DNA of 64,000 bases from Plecoglossus altivelis. Its lineage: Eukaryota > Chordata > Actinopteri > Osmeriformes > Plecoglossidae. The notes under the pieces are model-generated. The model was given only the letters and a program-made list of their open reading frames with translations. It was not told the DNA's origin and searched no databases. Below, in pieces: positions 10,421 through 23,655 of this stretch. The number at the start of each line of letters is the position of its first letter. The stretch's first letter is position 1. The DNA lies in NCBI GenBank assembly GCA_036571765.1, contig BROE01000013.1, positions 14,138,999 through 14,202,998 of the forward strand. Reading direction: 5' to 3'. The translations under genes and the position numbers were made by a program.

Positions 10421-13400
10421 TCTGATCTGTCGTAATTCATCAAAGTACTAGTTGCCTACATTTCCCACTGGTAAAGCAGGAGAAAACACTCCGTTTTCAG
10501 ATTAATTTAGAAATGATGTTTCAGAGTCCGTTAGAACGTCCCGGTCACACGCTTATGCACACACATAATTGATTTAATATAATATGCATTAGATAGGTGG
10601 CAACTACAAAGTTATGGTGAGCTGTGATCACACAAGGGAACAAAACATGCCGAGATTCAATCCAGTAACAGAGAGAATGAAACTTTCTTCTTAATAGGGC
10701 TGTATTTGGATTAAAACCATAACTATAATTTCAAATATGTCCATGAATCTCCAAAAGCCGTAAACCACACGAAATACCATATTTTGGCACTGGAACAGAT
10801 TTCAAGTTAAAGAATAATACTAATCGCACTGTTACTTTAAAGAATGGCAGACATATGGTCCCTTTGACACAAGGAAAGCACCCTCTGCTTCTTTTCATGC
10901 TCATGTCCCCTCAAACAGATTGACATCTTTAATTCCCTTTGCTTTCATCTATCCCCTCCACAGACACACACATTCAAAGGCAATGTAAACACACGAGCCC
11001 ACGATGCATACGTACTGACAGGGAAGGAATACTGAGATCTGCTCTCTCATGTCTACACCCTTGAAATTGAGGGACAAACTTGACTGCCATGGGAATCCTG
11101 GTATCAATCGCACCAAGACATCTTATAAAACATTGTGATTATGATTTGATTACTCACATAATGTCAAACACTCTGAGACTCTTGTAATACTCAGCCTGTT
11201 TTTTCTTTTCTTTTAAGAATGCAGTTTTGAGAACAAGGTTATAATAAATTAAATAAAAAAACATAATTGGATTTGTGTTGGGTCTGTCATTGATTTGGTC
11301 TCTGTGGCTCCATGGGAATGTGAGGTGACGACAGGTGACCTGAGGGTGAGGGTGGGAATTAATATTACTGTCACCCAAGGCATGGCCCAGCAGCTACTCA
11401 ATACCACAATAATGTGTCAGCTATGGGGAGCTGTGCAGATGTGAAGTTCAGATCAATTACTCCGGCATGGTCTATTCGCTAAGAACACAGAGCAAGGTTG
11501 TGACAATAGAATATCCTGAGAGCAAATGAGTTTGAAATAAATGTGATTATAAGTGATCCATCATTAACCGATATGCTTCCTGCTGATGAATGTTTCCATG
11601 TGAGAATGATGTGATGATGCGTAAATCCATTGTTTTCACGTTTCATTATATCGTGAAGACAGGTGTGTAGAGAACCTTGCATATTCTTTGGATTCGTTCA
11701 GTGTTAAAATGATTTTTTTACGAGGGCATTAAGTCCTTGGGTGACTTCAGGCTGTGCCCAAGGGTCCTTCTGAACACAATAATACTTTGGTAAGATCAGG
11801 GGTATTGCACGCACATCCAGCAGTGGGTGTGCTGGTTGTACAAAGAGAATCTTACTCAAGAGGATGTTTGGAAAAACAACAAAAACAAATGACCTGTGAG
11901 AGATTAAAAAGGTGACCTGTGTTTTACCATGCTTTGTCCTTGCTTCAGCCAATGCCTGGTCAGGTAGTCTATGAATGCAGTTGGATGATGATTTGATGAT
12001 ATGTACATATTGAAGACATGGCATCCAATTGACTGAAATGGTAAACTGTGCTTAGCAAACAAGAAAGCTGAACGCAAGTCTAGAAGTCTTCACATGACCA
12101 CACCCTCTCAGAGTTGCCTAGACTACCCAGCCAAGTATTGTTATGTTGGCTCTCCCTCCAGACGGTGTGTATCTGGCCTGCTATGATGCTGATTAAATTA
12201 CACAGCGCAGTGGGCGCCCGTCGCACTCTCTTAACTCAACGCCGGCTTGTGAGCGGCCCAGCTGGGCCTGTGAGCGCCTGATGTAGTCACGGATAAGTCT
12301 GTGGATTACCATATTTCAGACAAACGAATGGCTTTGTAGAGTGGGCTTAACGCTAAACCCCCATCACAGAGCCCTGCAAAGCCACTGAAAAGAGGGTCCT
12401 GGTGTGGTGAACGGACTACAAACCATCCAAAAGGTAGCTTTGTTGTTGTAAAGGCCTCTCATTGGGATTTTTACACCACAGGCTTTCAGGTGTAGGATCC
12501 ATTCAGCCTTATTTATGGATCAATCATCTAGATCACGTTAGTTGGTTTATGGATGTCTGGGGAGGTCAAACCAGGTGATCGGCGAGATAGAAGCACCTTG
12601 CGAAGAGAGGTGTGGCGGGCTTAGCCAGGTGGTACACCTGGTCCCTCTTACCCTCACGTACATGCTAACACACATAGCTCTCAGCAAATAAGCAGCTATC
12701 CTAACACAGGAACTGTCTTTTGCCCCTGGGCAGACTCTCACTGCTACTTTTGGACATGTAACCTAGCTATCTGGAATAATTGGGATTTATCGAATCAACC
12801 CATTGCTAGTGGCCAATTCACTTAAAACAAATCCACTTTAGACAGGAAACTGGTAGAAATGGAGGTCAGGGGGAAACACAATTGAAAGACAGTTGACGGT
12901 TGCTCTTTTTTTCACTTTAAAAGCCTCCGTGTTTCACAATGAAATTAGCTTTTTTTCACCACACTTCTCTCTCTGCCTGTCCAATCGGCCTCATTTGAGG
13001 TCCCTCTAATTCTGTGTGTCCATGATAGTCGATGTGGACGGTGTGTCTTCAAACATAATGGTTTTCTGGTGTACCTCGTCTCTCAACCTAATTATCCAAA
13101 TAGGATTATGCACATGCAAAATTGATATTGTTGAAGGAATGAATTCTGAAAGCTATTTAGGTAATTCTGGGTTGTGCTCTTTAAAGAGCGCACACGCGTA
13201 CACAGACTAATGTGATGATTCCACTAAAGTATTGCGTGTGGCAGACAGAGGATTTAAAGGCGTCATAGTAAACGAAAAACAATAAACAATTTAGGTGCCC
13301 TTTCCTCTGCCCCAGAGAACAACCGGGGCAAAGGTGTTTCTGTATGCTTTGAGGTTGTGTTTTGCGTGTGTTTATACATTCTACGTATTAGCAGTCGTAG

Positions 13401-16108
13401 CATGAATTTGATCTCCCCTATTGGAGCCTGCATCTGTGCCATGCTGTCTTGGTATGCTGTGCTGAGCTAACTGAGCTAGCTGAGCTCGATCAAGGAGAGG
13501 GCCAGATTAAAGGGATTGATAAAAAGAGCTAAAGGAATTATATTCTCCTTTGAGGGCAACCACTGCAGAAAGCCAGGGGATCACGCACACTCATCCACAT
13601 GTACACACACGCACACACAAATGCATCACACACAGTGCTAATGATAAGTAATGGGATAACTATCTGAATATCCCCGCCCTCACATCTGCACCTCCACCTC
13701 TATCATCACCTCTGCTTATCTATTCACTACTTCCTCTGTCTCCATCACGAGGTATACAGGTTCTATTGGTTTAGAGGTCTTCAGCATGTTTAGAGCTGCC
13801 TTTTTATGAACCCTGAGATACTGCAGTGTATCCAAGTTCCAGAAAAAGAAGAAGATATATATACCTCAAATTGACCATACTACAAAAACAACCAGGTTGT
13901 CTGAAACAGGACATGTCTGTGCATACAGAGTATGCTGGTATCTGCAGACTCTGGCAACCTCATGCATGAGTAAAGAGTTTTAGCAGGGTGTTATAACACT
14001 TAATGGATCTAGTGGCAGTGAGGTGCAACGGATTTCAGTCACTCAATTTCAGTGAGGAATAGCATGCTACTTGCCCTGCAATCAAAACGCCAGTGTTAGT
14101 ACTGGGACCCAGACACCATCAAATTGAGTTACAAAACACAATAAATAATTGACATGAAAATAATAATTCATGTTTGATACAGTACGCGAGGGTGATGAGT
14201 ACCAAAATGCAGTTTTGTCTGTTCAACCACTTTCAGATGAACTTTCACTTCTGTGGCTGGATGTGCAGAACTAGTTCACCACGGATGTCTACCTGTCATG
14301 CTTTTCATTCCTCTGGGAAAAATGCCCCCCCCCACCTCCTTGCACTCCAGCTCTGTCTCCCTCTCTCCTGCCAGCTTGTCAGTTGTCCTAAGGCTGTGTC
14401 TGTTATCTGAGCTAAAGTGGACGTCAGCAACTCAACTGGAAATGAGTGAAGCAGGACCTCAGAGAGACCGCCCAGGAAAAGTAGCTGCAGGGGAGAAACT
14501 TGTTTTCCTGTTCTAGACTGTATGTTCTTGTACTGTTGCCTCTCTCTCGGGTGTGGGATTAGGGTTAGAGTACACTTGCCTTGCCACCAGCCACACGCAC
14601 ACACATTCACACACACAACAACACACACGGACATGTGCGCACCCACCAGCTGTGTCACGCACCCAAGAGAAGTGTGCTGATCAAGCGGCTGGCCTTGTGG
14701 GCGCTTGTCTGTGTGCTCTAAAAGTCTTAGTTGTTGGTCTGACAAGGCAACATAACAAGAGGAGTTATAACTCAGCAGAGTTAACGGTGTTCCCTGAGGA
14801 CCCAGACTTGCTTGACCCATGACACAGACAGCTCCACTCTGCTCTTTGAATTCAGCTCAAACACCCTCATCATTGGAGCTTTGGAGTTGATTGACAGAAC
14901 CTCTCTGGCTGTCTGCCCACAGGAGAGACAGGGGAAGAAGTGGTCACCATTTGTCTATGTGTCTGTCTTCCATGGACCCCCAGTGGGAGGGCAGGATGCT
15001 GGGGCATACCGCAAGCACCAAGGCCATTAAGACTGGGCTGAAGTGATCATCTGACGCCAGGCTTTTAGCGGCGGAGGACAGAGGCAGACGATGGCAATAG
15101 ACAGGACTTGAAATGGGTGTCAGAGAAATGAATATTCCGATTGGAGTATGGGCGTTGCCTGGCTACAGTGACCGTCATCGTACTCAGACTGTTAGTGGCC
15201 CGTCAGTGGAACCTTGAACTTTGGCTTTGAGCAGAGCATTAAAGCATAGCTTGCGGAGCAACCTCAGCTCAGAGGATTCTAATGAAATTAAAACAGGATT
15301 TGTTCAAAGGCCCCCAGCCAGATTTGGATTTTAATAAGCATGTAAAAACTGAAACAAATTAATACCCTGTTACAGTACATCTCATTAAATGCTTAGGTGG
15401 GTAGGCAACCTGCTCCCTAGATAAGCAAGCAGCAGAGGCTGAGGCTTGGAGAGTCAGGGTGATAGACAGGGAGATGGGGGGGATAAATGGTTGGGAGAAA
15501 GGTGTTGAGAGGGGGAGAGGAGAAGAGGGGGAGAGGAGGCAAGGGAACAATAAAGAAGGAGAGGACAGAGGAGGTGGAAGGAGAGAAGACTGGGATGTGT
15601 GCTAGTAAGCTCTAATGAACCTCTAACTGGTCTGGGATCGAGGTTGCGTTTGTCAGTCCACTTGCATCCAGTCAGTTTTAATCATGATGTAGTATGTGTA
15701 TGCATGTCTGCGTGTGTGTCTGTATGTGCGTTAATGTGCGTGAGGCCTGTTAGTATGCAGATCAGGGAGAACAGGACATAAACGTGGGTTGCATGGTTCA
15801 CAGACCTCCTTAGCACTCTGTGGAAATTGACTGGCTCAATTTGTTTCTCTAATATTAATCTCCTCCAGAACGGGGCCGTGTGACAAGCTTGAAAAGTGCT
15901 CAGCAATGTGTTACAGTAAAATGGCTCTTCTTTGTTCTGAGAAATACACTGCAAGACAACAAGACTACATGATAGAAAGTCTGGCATGTTTTTGACATCC
16001 GGGCAAATGCTATGATTTTATGTGATGGCAGCAGACTAAATTGAAAGGAAAGTTTTCAAGACCAGGAATCATTCCAAGGATGTGGTGTCCAATCACAAGA
16101 GATAAATG

Positions 16109-16380
16109 TTACAAGGAGGAAAGAGAGAGAGGGGGGAGGTCAAAAGGGAGAGAATGACAGAGGGGATGAGAGGGGATAGATAGAGACAGGGAGAGAGGGA
16201 GAGGGTAAAACAAAGACAGTGAGGAAGTGATGGAGAGAAATAGAGAGGGGGAGAGTAGGAGAGAAAGAGAGGGACAGAGAGTGAGAGAGAGGAGAGTAGG
16301 AGAGAGAGGGAGTGGAAAAAGGAAAAGAGTAGACGAGACGAGAGATGAGGGAAAACATGGCAGGGAAGGGAGGAGGGAAG
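16109..16380. repeat. Purine-rich (GA) low-complexity block
   Basis: About 270 bases almost entirely of A and G on the plus strand, built from irregular GAGAGGGA units. Open frames across it, up to 131 codons on the minus strand, encode only Ser/Leu/Pro runs and are not genes. Confidence 0.85.
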
Positions 16381-16539
16381 ACAGAAAGGAGTCAGACAAA
16401 TATAAATGAGCTGACAGTCACGCTCGTCCCGGCAGACAGCAGAACAGGTTGCCTGGAGAAGGGCTGTTGAGGATTCATGAAGGAACACGACCCCCTTGTC
16501 TGTCTGGAATGACTCTAACGTCCTTCCTTGACACCTGTT

Positions 16540-16780
16540 ATTTCCCTTCTCCTCTCTTCTTCCCTCCCTCTCTCTTTTACATCTCCCCCTTCCTCAACCC
16601 TTCTTCTTCCTTTGCCTCACATTCCTCCTTTCCTCCTCATCTTGTCATCTCTTTCTCTTTTGTCTTGTCCTCCAGACCCCTTTTCTTCCCTGTGTTCTCC
16701 TCAGCTCCAATATTCATCCTATAACTTGATGAAGGCTGTCTTTCAAGTATTATTCTCTCTGTCTCTCTCCCCTTTATCTT
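16540..16780. repeat. Pyrimidine-rich (CT) low-complexity block
   Basis: About 240 bases strongly biased to C and T on the plus strand, starting some 160 bases after the purine block at 16109-16380. Together the two form an imperfect inverted pair. Confidence 0.75.
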
Positions 16781-17850
16781 CTAGGTAGCATCTCCAATAT
16801 GCAATTCAGATTTTAAAGTTGAACACTTCATCCCCATAAACCCTAAAATTGAATCCTCTTGCAGTCCTCCCTTATTTGATGAAACTGCATATTTATTTTT
16901 TGGTCTGTTCTTCCTTGAACCTAACTCTGGCAGACAAGCATTGTTATTTGAAATTATAACTAGACAACCTCTGCCTGACAGAGCCAATATCCCAGCTCTA
17001 GCGAATACAAAATGTTGTGTAAAGGTAAATGCAGGAGAGGAGAAGATTGGTATGGAGGTCGTAGATGGAGATTTGTGAGCTAACCTTCCTCAGCATGGAG
17101 ATTTATCTATTTCTTGCTCATCTAATGTGGCAGCCATTTTGGAGATGGGTCTGTGTACTAAGCAGCGAGGGCACATATTGGTGTGTGTGGATAGATGTGT
17201 TCTGACACAACCAGGACTGGAGCGCAGTAGACTCATGTTAAGGAACAATATTGACATTTTAAGTCATTTTTGGATTCAACCATAGAACTATTCGATGTCT
17301 GTGTCAACCCAATACCGTGATCCTTAAACAACAATTAAATATACCATTGGATTGTTGGGACTTCCCAATTTTCAATTCCAAGTCCGAAAACAGTTAAGGA
17401 CATTGTTTTAATTTGAGTCCATAAAAAAGAAACTGTTTACCACTACTGTTAATCATCTTAGTATTTGCACTAATTACATCTTAAAAAACAGAAACATTGC
17501 TGGATTATCATGGTCTAGGACACTATGAAGGGAACTGAATGTATTTTACTTTGAAAGGCCTTTCATTTTTGGAAGGACAATACTTTTCTTTTTCTGGAGA
17601 AGGTAGAGAATTAAAATGGAAGAGAACACTCATCTTCTCACTGCATATAGTACGAGAATGAATCTGCAGTGCAAATTGTCCAGCGTAGATATATGATTAT
17701 CACATTGCCGTAGGAGCTATTGATGGGAGACTATTGTCATGCTCGAGAAAGGCCACTGTAACGACATAATTAGATTCTCCCAGGTTTTCCTCCACTTTTA
17801 AAATGGAATATGAAAATGAATAGAACACATCTTGTTAAGAGGGAAAAGGG

Positions 17851-17882
17851 GAACATTTTCTGAACATTTTCTGAACATTTTC
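17851..17882. repeat. 12-bp tandem repeat, about 2.7 copies
   Basis: The unit gaacattttctg is repeated back to back within otherwise unremarkable intergenic sequence. Confidence 0.9.
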
Positions 17883-18111
17883 AGTCTCTGCCAAATGAGA
17901 TCAAAACATGCCTATATTCAGGACTATTATGTTGTTTTCTTTCTTTTTTTGGATCCAATCGCAGCCTCTTGTTTAGATAGTTAGTAGTCATGTTGGTCAA
18001 GCAGTTGAAAGGAAATAACCAAATAATGGCAGCATAAATGTCTTATATACAACAATACAGTGGTTACAGTCTATACCATCCTTACAATAGACACAGGCTG
18101 CTTATCTCACC

Positions 18112-18580
18112 ATGGTAGAAATGGAAAGAAGTTTATTTATCCCAGAGGGGAAATTGTTGCATTACAGCAGATATCAAATAAGAGGAGAAAGGAAGTATAC
18201 TAATTCAGATACATATATACACATAGCTTTTCATTTTGCAATGCATAGGGTTAATTCACAGGGTAATTACCCAAGGAACAAACAATTCCAACAAAATGAA
18301 CAAAAAATGGACACACAATTCAAAACTAATAACAATAATTCTCTGCAACATGGGTGCCATTCATACTACCAATGTTAAGCATGGACCAGTGCACTGATGA
18401 GTATTGATGTGTATACGAATACAGCATATCAATGTAGAGAGGTGAAACAAGGACTGTGAGATGTACTTTGCGCTACACTTATAGTGCAAACAGAGCAACG
18501 CAATGCAGCATAATTCCAGTCAAGGAATGGGAACGTCCCTAATGGTGACCTTGAGGTAAAAGTTGAGGTTAAGTGATTGA
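18112..18580. mobile_element. Degenerate retroelement tail (fish LINE-type)
   Basis: The segment opens with agtttatttatcccagaggggaaattg, close to the 'tttattgatcccagaggggaaatt' signature at the 3' end of widespread teleost LINEs. It continues with the usual A-rich, CA-containing body (cagcagatatcaaataag, and gtgcaaacag near 18484). No reverse transcriptase frame remains. The end point is a guess; the family needs a repeat library to settle. Confidence 0.45.
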
Positions 18581-19080
18581 GCAGTGCCCCAGCAGCACCA
18601 GCGGCGGTCTAGCTGACACCAGAGAGTAGATAGGAAAACATGCATAATCCCCAACATCCCAGCGACATCTCCCAGGACAAGTGCAAATGGGTTTTACATT
18701 AAAATCTTACAAGTCTGGAATTCATTATTTACATGCTCAGTGATCTGTTCAAGTTTATAGAGAAGAAAATGAAAACTGATAGAAAATATGAAAGGCGATT
18801 TGATATCCAGCTAAACATGATTTCCTGTACAAGATATTAATGAGAAGATTAGCATTACTTGGCAAGCATGAGTCACTGGATTCTGGTTTTTACTATGTTT
18901 GTGAAATGTAGGCCTAGAAGCTGTGTTTGATTGATGAAATGCAGATCTGTGTTACTGTTCAAATGTTTGTTGAAGTAGTACACTGAACACGTTTTCTTTC
19001 ATGCGTTTCTCCTAATCTACATATCTACTTCACAGTTTCGACCATTTTGTGAAGCCTTATACATGCTGTGCTTCCTCGTA

Positions 19081-19338
19081 TCAATCTTTCATCTTGGGAT
19101 TCGTGTAATCATTGGTTGCACCAACAGAGCAGTTCCAGTCCTGCTCCTTATAAACGCTCCTGATGCTGTTACCTTTGGAGATTAGAGTTTCCTGTCCCTG
19201 TTTGACCTGCAGTCCAATCATCTGTGGACTCCAGTCATGGATCTGGCCATCAGATGTCACCAGCTGACTGGCGCTCTGACGCCAGATGTTCACTGCCACA
19301 TCGTCAGACGCGCGGATTATGTCCCTTCATCCCTCCAT
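19081..19338 (-). other. Open frame of protein-like composition, unidentified
   Basis: From just after a TGA near 19330 to a TGA at 19081-19083 the minus strand is open for about 80 codons with ordinary, non-repetitive composition (for example DVAVNIWRQSASQLV, DGQIHDWSPQMIGLQV, YKEQDWNCSV). That is unlike the repeat-derived frames around it. There is no good splice acceptor or conventional start context, and I recognise no family. It could be a pseudogene or transposon fragment, or chance. Confidence 0.2.
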
Positions 19339-19616
19339 CCCTAAATCCCCCATCCACCATCATTACATCTCAGTCGACTTTCTGCTTCTGCAGTCATGGG
19401 GTCACAGCAGGTGCACTGACCATTAAGGTCTGGGATCCGGATGGTTCGGAGTGAATCCGTTAGCTATTAACATCTTAATGCTTCTGTAGATATTACAGTA
19501 ATGACTTATGAGTAATGGAGGCTAACTGCTTTGCTTTTGTTTTTTTGGCTTTCCACTATAGAATGTTGAAAAAAGATAGGTAATCTCTGACAATGCTGGA
19601 GGTGAAAGGTCCTTGT

Positions 19617-19618
<2 letters not shown>

Positions 19619-19665
<47 letters not shown>
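19619..19665. repeat. (CA)n microsatellite
   Basis: A pure run of more than 20 CA units. The minus-strand frame through it is an artefact of poly-(CV). Confidence 0.97.
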
Positions 19666-19667
<2 letters not shown>

Positions 19668-21099
19668 TACGAACACAGACACAGCTGATCCACAGGCATT
19701 TCATTTCGATACAACTAGTGGCTGGAGAAGCGTAAATCCATTCCCTGAAAATTTTCATCTTTTATGGTGTTTTGTCTGGTTGTTAAATATATGAGAACAG
19801 GAAGTTGGAAGGGAACTATATCTGCCGGAGGCATTTCTGGCTGGTACTTGATTATTATCTATCTTTCTAATTCATGTTTCATTATGATTCTGTCATGCTC
19901 TCCATCTCACACACAGTCTAGAATCGTTGTGAATTTCGGCATATCCACACAGTGTTTCATACAGAAAGACTAAAACACAATTCAAAAGGAAATACATTCA
20001 TAAAGTAATTGACAACAACTGATTCCTCTGAATCATTGCAAACCATTTCAAAATCGATATCATACAGACATGTATTTCATACATGTAATTCAGGCATATA
20101 TATATTTCACAGTACACAATACATCAACATGATCTTATTGCATTTTTCACAAACTGTCACTGTAGAGAAAAACATCTATGCCACAGACATTTTGTGTAAT
20201 TATGACTTTTCTGATCTGAGCAATAAGGCATGCATATTAACTTTCAGACGTTTGGCCTTATGAGTTTCAGGTATGGTCTGTAGGGTCACCTATGTACTGG
20301 TCAGGCCCAGACACTGGCCCATAAATACCCAGCATCCAGAAGACTCACATTTTGTCCATATATGGTATCAAATGAATGTCCAGTGCCCAAAAGGTTTACA
20401 TTCTATCCAGATATGAGCATCTAGTGCCCAGGTCTAACTGTTAACCAGATGGGTGCTATACATTTTAATCACTGTAACAAATGTTTGTGTACACTATGGT
20501 TTATGCTATACTATCACCCTGATCAAATATGTTATTCCATCTAGACAGCCATATATTGTTTTATAATGATCACGTTGATATCACACTGAATCTGACCTTG
20601 GGCAGAACTTCAGCATGTGGTTTATAGCATTTCTATCTTGAATGCCCTTGTGTTGTAAAGACTGAAACCTTTTTTGTTAGAACATCTGTTTATTTGCTCT
20701 ATTAAAAGGCATTGTTTTTGATCAAATGTTTTTGATCAAATTGTTTTGATCCAAACGAGTAAGACGTGTGTCAGTGGCATTTCATCTTTTCACTTGTTTT
20801 TCTAATTTGGGAACAGAAATGTGTTTTTCATTGAACCATGTTTGACCCAACGCACTGCCATCTGAATGCATACAAAGAAGTATTCATACTTATCCTTGGT
20901 GATGTTTCAGTGATTTTGATAAAATGATTGTGTCTGAATTAATGTGGTATTTGCTGCTGGAATTTCTGACCCAACTCATCCACGGATATTTACCATTTTA
21001 TTTGTGTTTAACATAAGCAACTGGACTTATTTGGTTCTTTGGTGTAGAATTATTTGGTTAGATAATTTTTAATTAACGTTTAAGAAGTTGATGGAAATG

Positions 21100-21305
21100 G
21101 GCAATGTAGGATGGAGAGAAGAAGAGAAAGAGGGGGGGGAGGAACGAGGGGGATAAAGGAAGGTGTAAGTGTGTTTGTAATCAGAGAGGGAGTCAAGGTT
21201 GGAAAAGACGGTTGAAGTGGGCAACAGACAGAGGGAGGGAGGGAGGGAGGGAGGAAAGGAGGGGAAGAGGGATATAAAGAGGGAGAGAGAGGATAGGAGA
21301 GAGGG
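21100..21305. repeat. Purine-rich block with (GGGA)n core
   Basis: A-G-rich sequence on the plus strand; its core at about 21231-21254 is a run of GGGA units. It is non-coding. Confidence 0.85.
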
Positions 21306-22559
21306 GTGTGCCTGGGCATTAATCAGAAGAGAAACAACCAAAGTGTGGTGTGTCTTTGTGGACTGGATCCCTGGGAAGATGCCATTAATGTATTATGCAG
21401 AGGAAATGTGTTGAAACTGCCTCACACGCATCAAGCCTGCCCCTGCAAGAGAAAATACTCTGTTCACCTCTGATTCAGAGGGTGAAAGGAGAGAGAGAGA
21501 TAGATAGAAACGGCGACAAGGGATTAGAACAGGGAATGGGAGAAACAGGAGTGGGGACAGTGACAAGGAAAGTGAGCAAAGAATGGACAGTGGCAAGGAC
21601 AGGAACAGGGACAGGAGTTTGGACAGTTACAAGGAGAAAGAGACGAGAAAGAGAAACGACATGATTGAGGGTTACAACTGGTGACTCACCATAGCAAAGA
21701 GAGCGAACTCAGGAACTTGTAAGATGTCACGTAATTGCTATAATGTCCCTGTCAAAGCAGCATTAATGTGTAGGCAAAAGCAAGTCTACATAGAACAGGT
21801 TCTCCACCACATTATAGTGCTTCTGCTCCTAATTTTATAATGGATAAACAACCCACTCACATTGGTGACTGTGCTATGAAGAGCGTATGTTCCAGAGATG
21901 TTCCAACCCAAGCTCAGGACACATTCAATAATATAATGGCTTTTTCAGAGGCATGTGAAGTGTTTTACCAGTACGTGTATGTATTGAGTGAATGTCGGCG
22001 TTGTTTTGGGTGTACCATACCTGTGGTGCTTCCATGAAACCAGTGTAAGTTATTTAGAAGTGGCTCCTAAGTCTATTACATTGCTCAGGCATAGTAATGA
22101 CGCCACAGTTCTTAGAAGCCCCACTGATAGATTGAAGTATACACATGACTTTATGGTTCCTCACAGCGTTGCACAGACACATCTGACTGAGCAAACCAAC
22201 AGCTTCTTCCCTTTCCTCCCATAACCATCTCTGTGGTTTGTTAGCATTCCCCACGTGAGCTTTAATGAATGCTTCTGTGTGGACCATGTGTGCCTTCTCT
22301 GCTTGCACTGGAAATATTGCTACTCTCCCTCACCACACGTGGGGGGGCATGTTTTGCAGAGAGATTCCCACGTGTTGTCCCTGTTTGAGGATGGTGTGGA
22401 CAGGATGTTCTGTGATGCCTCCAATCACATCAGTCTTGACTAGAGTATCGACTAGGATGGAGAAAGAGGGAGTCTTTTGTTGGGTGCATGTCTGCATCTC
22501 TGTGTGTATGTTTGACAGAAAAGGAGAGTTTTAGTCACAGACTCACACTGTTGAGATCA

Positions 22560-23655
22560 TTATTTATTACAAAAACAACAACCTTTATTTCAACTGGTGT
22601 TGGCAACATACCAATACATTTTTTTTTTCTTCATATAAATGAATGTCTTCCCTTGATCACCATATCTTTGATAAAAATAAACATCATTGCAGGTGACTAA
22701 CAACAACTATGGTAATGTGTGCCTTATTTAATCAAAATATATCAGGTCATATTTGTATACAGCATGAATCAATGTGTAAATGAGTAACAGAACAGAGATA
22801 GTGGGGTGTTTGGGAGACAGAACAGAACACATAGACTCACACACAGTCTGATTGAGAGACTCTTGAAAACAGTCCTGTGAATGGCACACGCCTCCTGCTT
22901 GAAGTCAGAAAGGATGGCTGACTGCTCAACAGTTCATGCAGATGACCCCCCCCCAACCCTCCCGCTCAAAAAACGATAAAACCAAAATACTAGTGATGCA
23001 TGTGTATTATATAACGAACTCAGATCGACTGTAATGAAAGCAGCTGTGAGCAAAAAATAATTGGGAGATGAAATGTTGAAAATTCTCGTTAAATGAATCA
23101 AATTTGAAATATCATACAGATGTTACATTTGAAAAACCAAACTCTTCGGAACGAGGGCAGAAACCAGAACATAAACAGGAAGGGCCATGCATGAAGCAAG
23201 GCAGAGGCTGTCTGAAGACTGGATGCAGCTCGAATCAAGGTGGATGACAGTGTGTGTGTATGTGGACCACAGTTGTGTGAGGCTCGTTATCACAGACACT
23301 AACCTTCTGTAGATCATGCTTCCCACACCGCCCACACACAGTTCTTCTACCCCTCCATAATCAGGTCCTCAGTTAGTCCGTGTATGAAGACCACGCGCCA
23401 TTTCCTTCTGTCTTTTCTCATCTTTCGCTAGTCTGTTCTTCTCTGGTTGCATTGCTCCGTTCTCCTCAGTGATGTGCCTTACCGGTATACATCTATTTAT
23501 AGAATATTTTCCCCGTTGTTTGGTTGATAAAGTGAACATGTTGAGTTGTTGTTTGGTTGAGGTCTCTTAATGGGCAAACAGGAAGGGGAGGAGCTTATGC
23601 AGGAAAAGGAGAGTGACGAGGAGGAGTGGGTCGATGGTTGTCATGGCTCCAGAAC
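22560..23655 (-). other. vstm2b: vstm2b exon 5: C-terminal hydrophobic segment and 3' UTR
   Basis: The acceptor catcaacctag^gttctgg opens the exon at 23655. It completes a glycine codon begun in exon 4, codes 29 residues of hydrophobic C-terminus and stops with taa at 23567-23569. Codes GSGAMTTIDPLL, the counterpart of human GSG...TTDPLL. The remaining 1 kb to 22560 is 3' untranslated. It lies 7.8 kb from exon 4 and is too short to be picked out as a gene by itself. Confidence 0.88.
22563..22589 (-). terminator. Polyadenylation signals of vstm2b
   Basis: Two TTTATT hexamers on the plus strand (22563-22568 and 22584-22589) read AATAAA on the minus strand. They lie about 1 kb beyond the vstm2b stop and would end a 3' untranslated region of about 1 kb. 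Confidence 0.5.

Larger units (their letters stand above)
10421..18100. other. Intergenic region between pop4 and vstm2b, left part
   Basis: No gene recognised. Contents are mostly unique AT-rich sequence with short CA-rich runs (about 10960-11000, 13590-13640, 14590-14645), a purine-rich block followed by a pyrimidine-rich block (16.1-16.8 kb) and a threefold 12-bp repeat at 17851. A 171-codon minus-strand frame at 14305-14820 crosses a CA-rich tract and resembles nothing I know. Some stretches, for example 12180-12370 and 13480-13570, look like possible conserved non-coding sequence, but this cannot be judged without alignment. Confidence 0.5.
18581..22559. other. Intergenic region between pop4 and vstm2b, right part
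   Basis: No gene recognised. It holds a (CA)n tract at 19619, an unusual minus-strand open frame at 19081-19338 (own entry), a tandem 'tttttgatcaaat' repeat at 20715-20750, and purine-rich blocks at 21100-21305 and 21485-21660. The region ends at the vstm2b polyadenylation signals. Confidence 0.5.

Noticed and set aside
14305..14820. 171-codon minus-strand frame
   Set aside because: It passes through a CA-rich tract (Val/Cys run), has no known motif, and a second frame is open opposite; chance is the simplest explanation.
16093..16488. 131-codon minus-strand frame, Ser/Leu/Pro rich
   Set aside because: It is a translation of the GA-rich low-complexity block.
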